From an uncultured Intrasporangium sp. (lineage in GTDB: Bacteria; Actinomycetota; Actinomycetes; Actinomycetales; Dermatophilaceae): a stretch of DNA of 7,319 bases. The notes beneath the pieces were generated by a model. The model did no database searches and was not told the origin of the DNA. It saw nothing but the letters and a program-made list of their open reading frames with translations. Positions 6,926-7,319 of the stretch are shown here, piece by piece. Position 1 is the stretch's first letter, and each line of letters opens with the position of its first letter. Location: assembly GCA_937873285.1 (NCBI GenBank), contig CALMNV010000008.1, positions 1 through 7,319 on the forward strand, written 5' to 3'. Made by a program: the position numbers and the translations under genes.

Positions 6926-7319
6926 ATGCGCAACCGGCTTGACATCGACACCGTCCGTGCGGCGGTGCTGGCCCCGGGACAGGCCTGGACCACGCTCGAG
7001 TTCGTGCCCGCGATCGGCTCGACCAACGACCGTGCCAGCGAGCTGGCGCGACGCTGCGGCGAGCCCGGGCTGGTGGTGCTCACCGACCACCAGACCGGGG
7101 GGCGCGGGCGTCTTGGCCGCGGCTGGGTGGTGCCAGACCGTGCCTCGGTGGCGGTCTCCGCCGTCGTGCCGGTCGCGCAGGTCGCCGCCGCCGGCTGGGT
7201 GCCCCTCCTCGCCGGTCTCGCCCTGGCGCGGGCGATCCGGCGGGTGACCGCCGCGGCCGGACGCGAGCTCACCCCCCGGCTCAAGTGGCCCAACGACGTG
7301 CTGCTCGCCGAGGACGGCG
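6926..7319 (+). CDS. birA: Biotin--[acetyl-CoA carboxylase] ligase, 3' end missing
   Basis: Biotin protein ligase: it makes biotinyl-5'-AMP from biotin and ATP and attaches biotin to the carrier lysine of biotin-dependent carboxylases, here probably the alpha subunit that works with AccD5/AccE. 131 codons are visible, with no stop before the window edge; relatives of this type have about 260-290 residues, so roughly half is missing. Motifs: GSTND at 31-35, the biotin/ATP loop [11 protein letters not shown] at 57-67 and LKWPNDVLL at 119-127, all diagnostic. The catalytic domain begins almost at the N-terminus with no winged-helix domain before it, so it is a monofunctional (group I) ligase that should not itself repress transcription. 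Start ATG 6926 is placed by the motif spacing and by the TAGCCT box 7 bases upstream. It is divergent from accD5 with a 24-base gap, matching mycobacterial synteny. Confidence 0.95.
   Translation, partial: MRNRLDIDTVRAAVLAPGQAWTTLEFVPAIGSTNDRASELARRCGEPGLVVLTDHQTGGRGRLGRGWVVPDRASVAVSAVVPVAQVAAAGWVPLLAGLALARAIRRVTAAAGRELTPRLKWPNDVLLAEDG

Noticed and set aside
6902..7090. N-terminal extension of accD5 beyond ATG 6901
   Set aside because: It would overlap birA on the opposite strand, has no family similarity, and the ATG at 6901 gives the normal length and a promoter-like box at the right distance.

Overview
The window looks like chromosomal DNA of a high-GC actinobacterium, most likely of the Micrococcales (an Intrasporangiaceae-like genus would fit, but the sequence alone cannot settle it). 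GC content is about 70 % by eye, GTG starts are frequent, several genes seem to be leaderless, and a four-gene core matches a well-known actinobacterial neighbourhood: biotin ligase divergent from the acyl-CoA carboxylase beta subunit, followed by the epsilon subunit and Maf. I see no mobile element, CRISPR array, tRNA or rRNA. Coding density is very high and no stretch over 300 bases lacks a gene.

Layout: (1) 1-1272 (+) is the 3' part of a biotin-dependent acyl-CoA carboxylase carboxyltransferase subunit, cut by the window edge. (2) About 1370-2647 (+) is a polytopic GT-C type membrane protein resembling the PIG-V/Gpi18 mannosyltransferase group. It converges on the next block across an 18-base gap. 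(3) 2666-6901 is a minus-strand block, in transcription order accD5-type carboxyltransferase (6901-5291), accE epsilon subunit (5294-5070, overlapping by 4 bases), a DUF885 putative zinc metallopeptidase (5007-3322) and Maf nucleotide pyrophosphatase (3316-2666). (4) 6926-7319 (+) is the 5' part of birA, divergent from accD5 and cut by the right edge. It has no stop in the window.

How the genes work together: AccD5 and AccE should assemble with a biotinylated alpha subunit (AccA3-like, not in the window) into a short-chain acyl-CoA carboxylase, which makes (methyl)malonyl-CoA from propionyl- or acetyl-CoA. BirA attaches biotin to that alpha subunit. The first gene is a second carboxyltransferase with a different residue at the substrate-specificity position, so it probably serves another acyl-CoA. 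Maf is a house-cleaning enzyme often carried by this cluster; the DUF885 protein is an extra gene between accE and maf.

Most notable: (a) the 24-base birA/accD5 gap, where two oppositely directed -10-like hexamers share one TA step and each lies exactly 7 bases from an ATG without a Shine-Dalgarno sequence; (b) a similar leaderless start for the DUF885 gene; (c) seven exact copies of the octamer GTATGCCG/CGGCATAC, far above simple expectation; (d) the swapped active-site residue in the first carboxyltransferase. I found no convincing wholly new multi-gene system.
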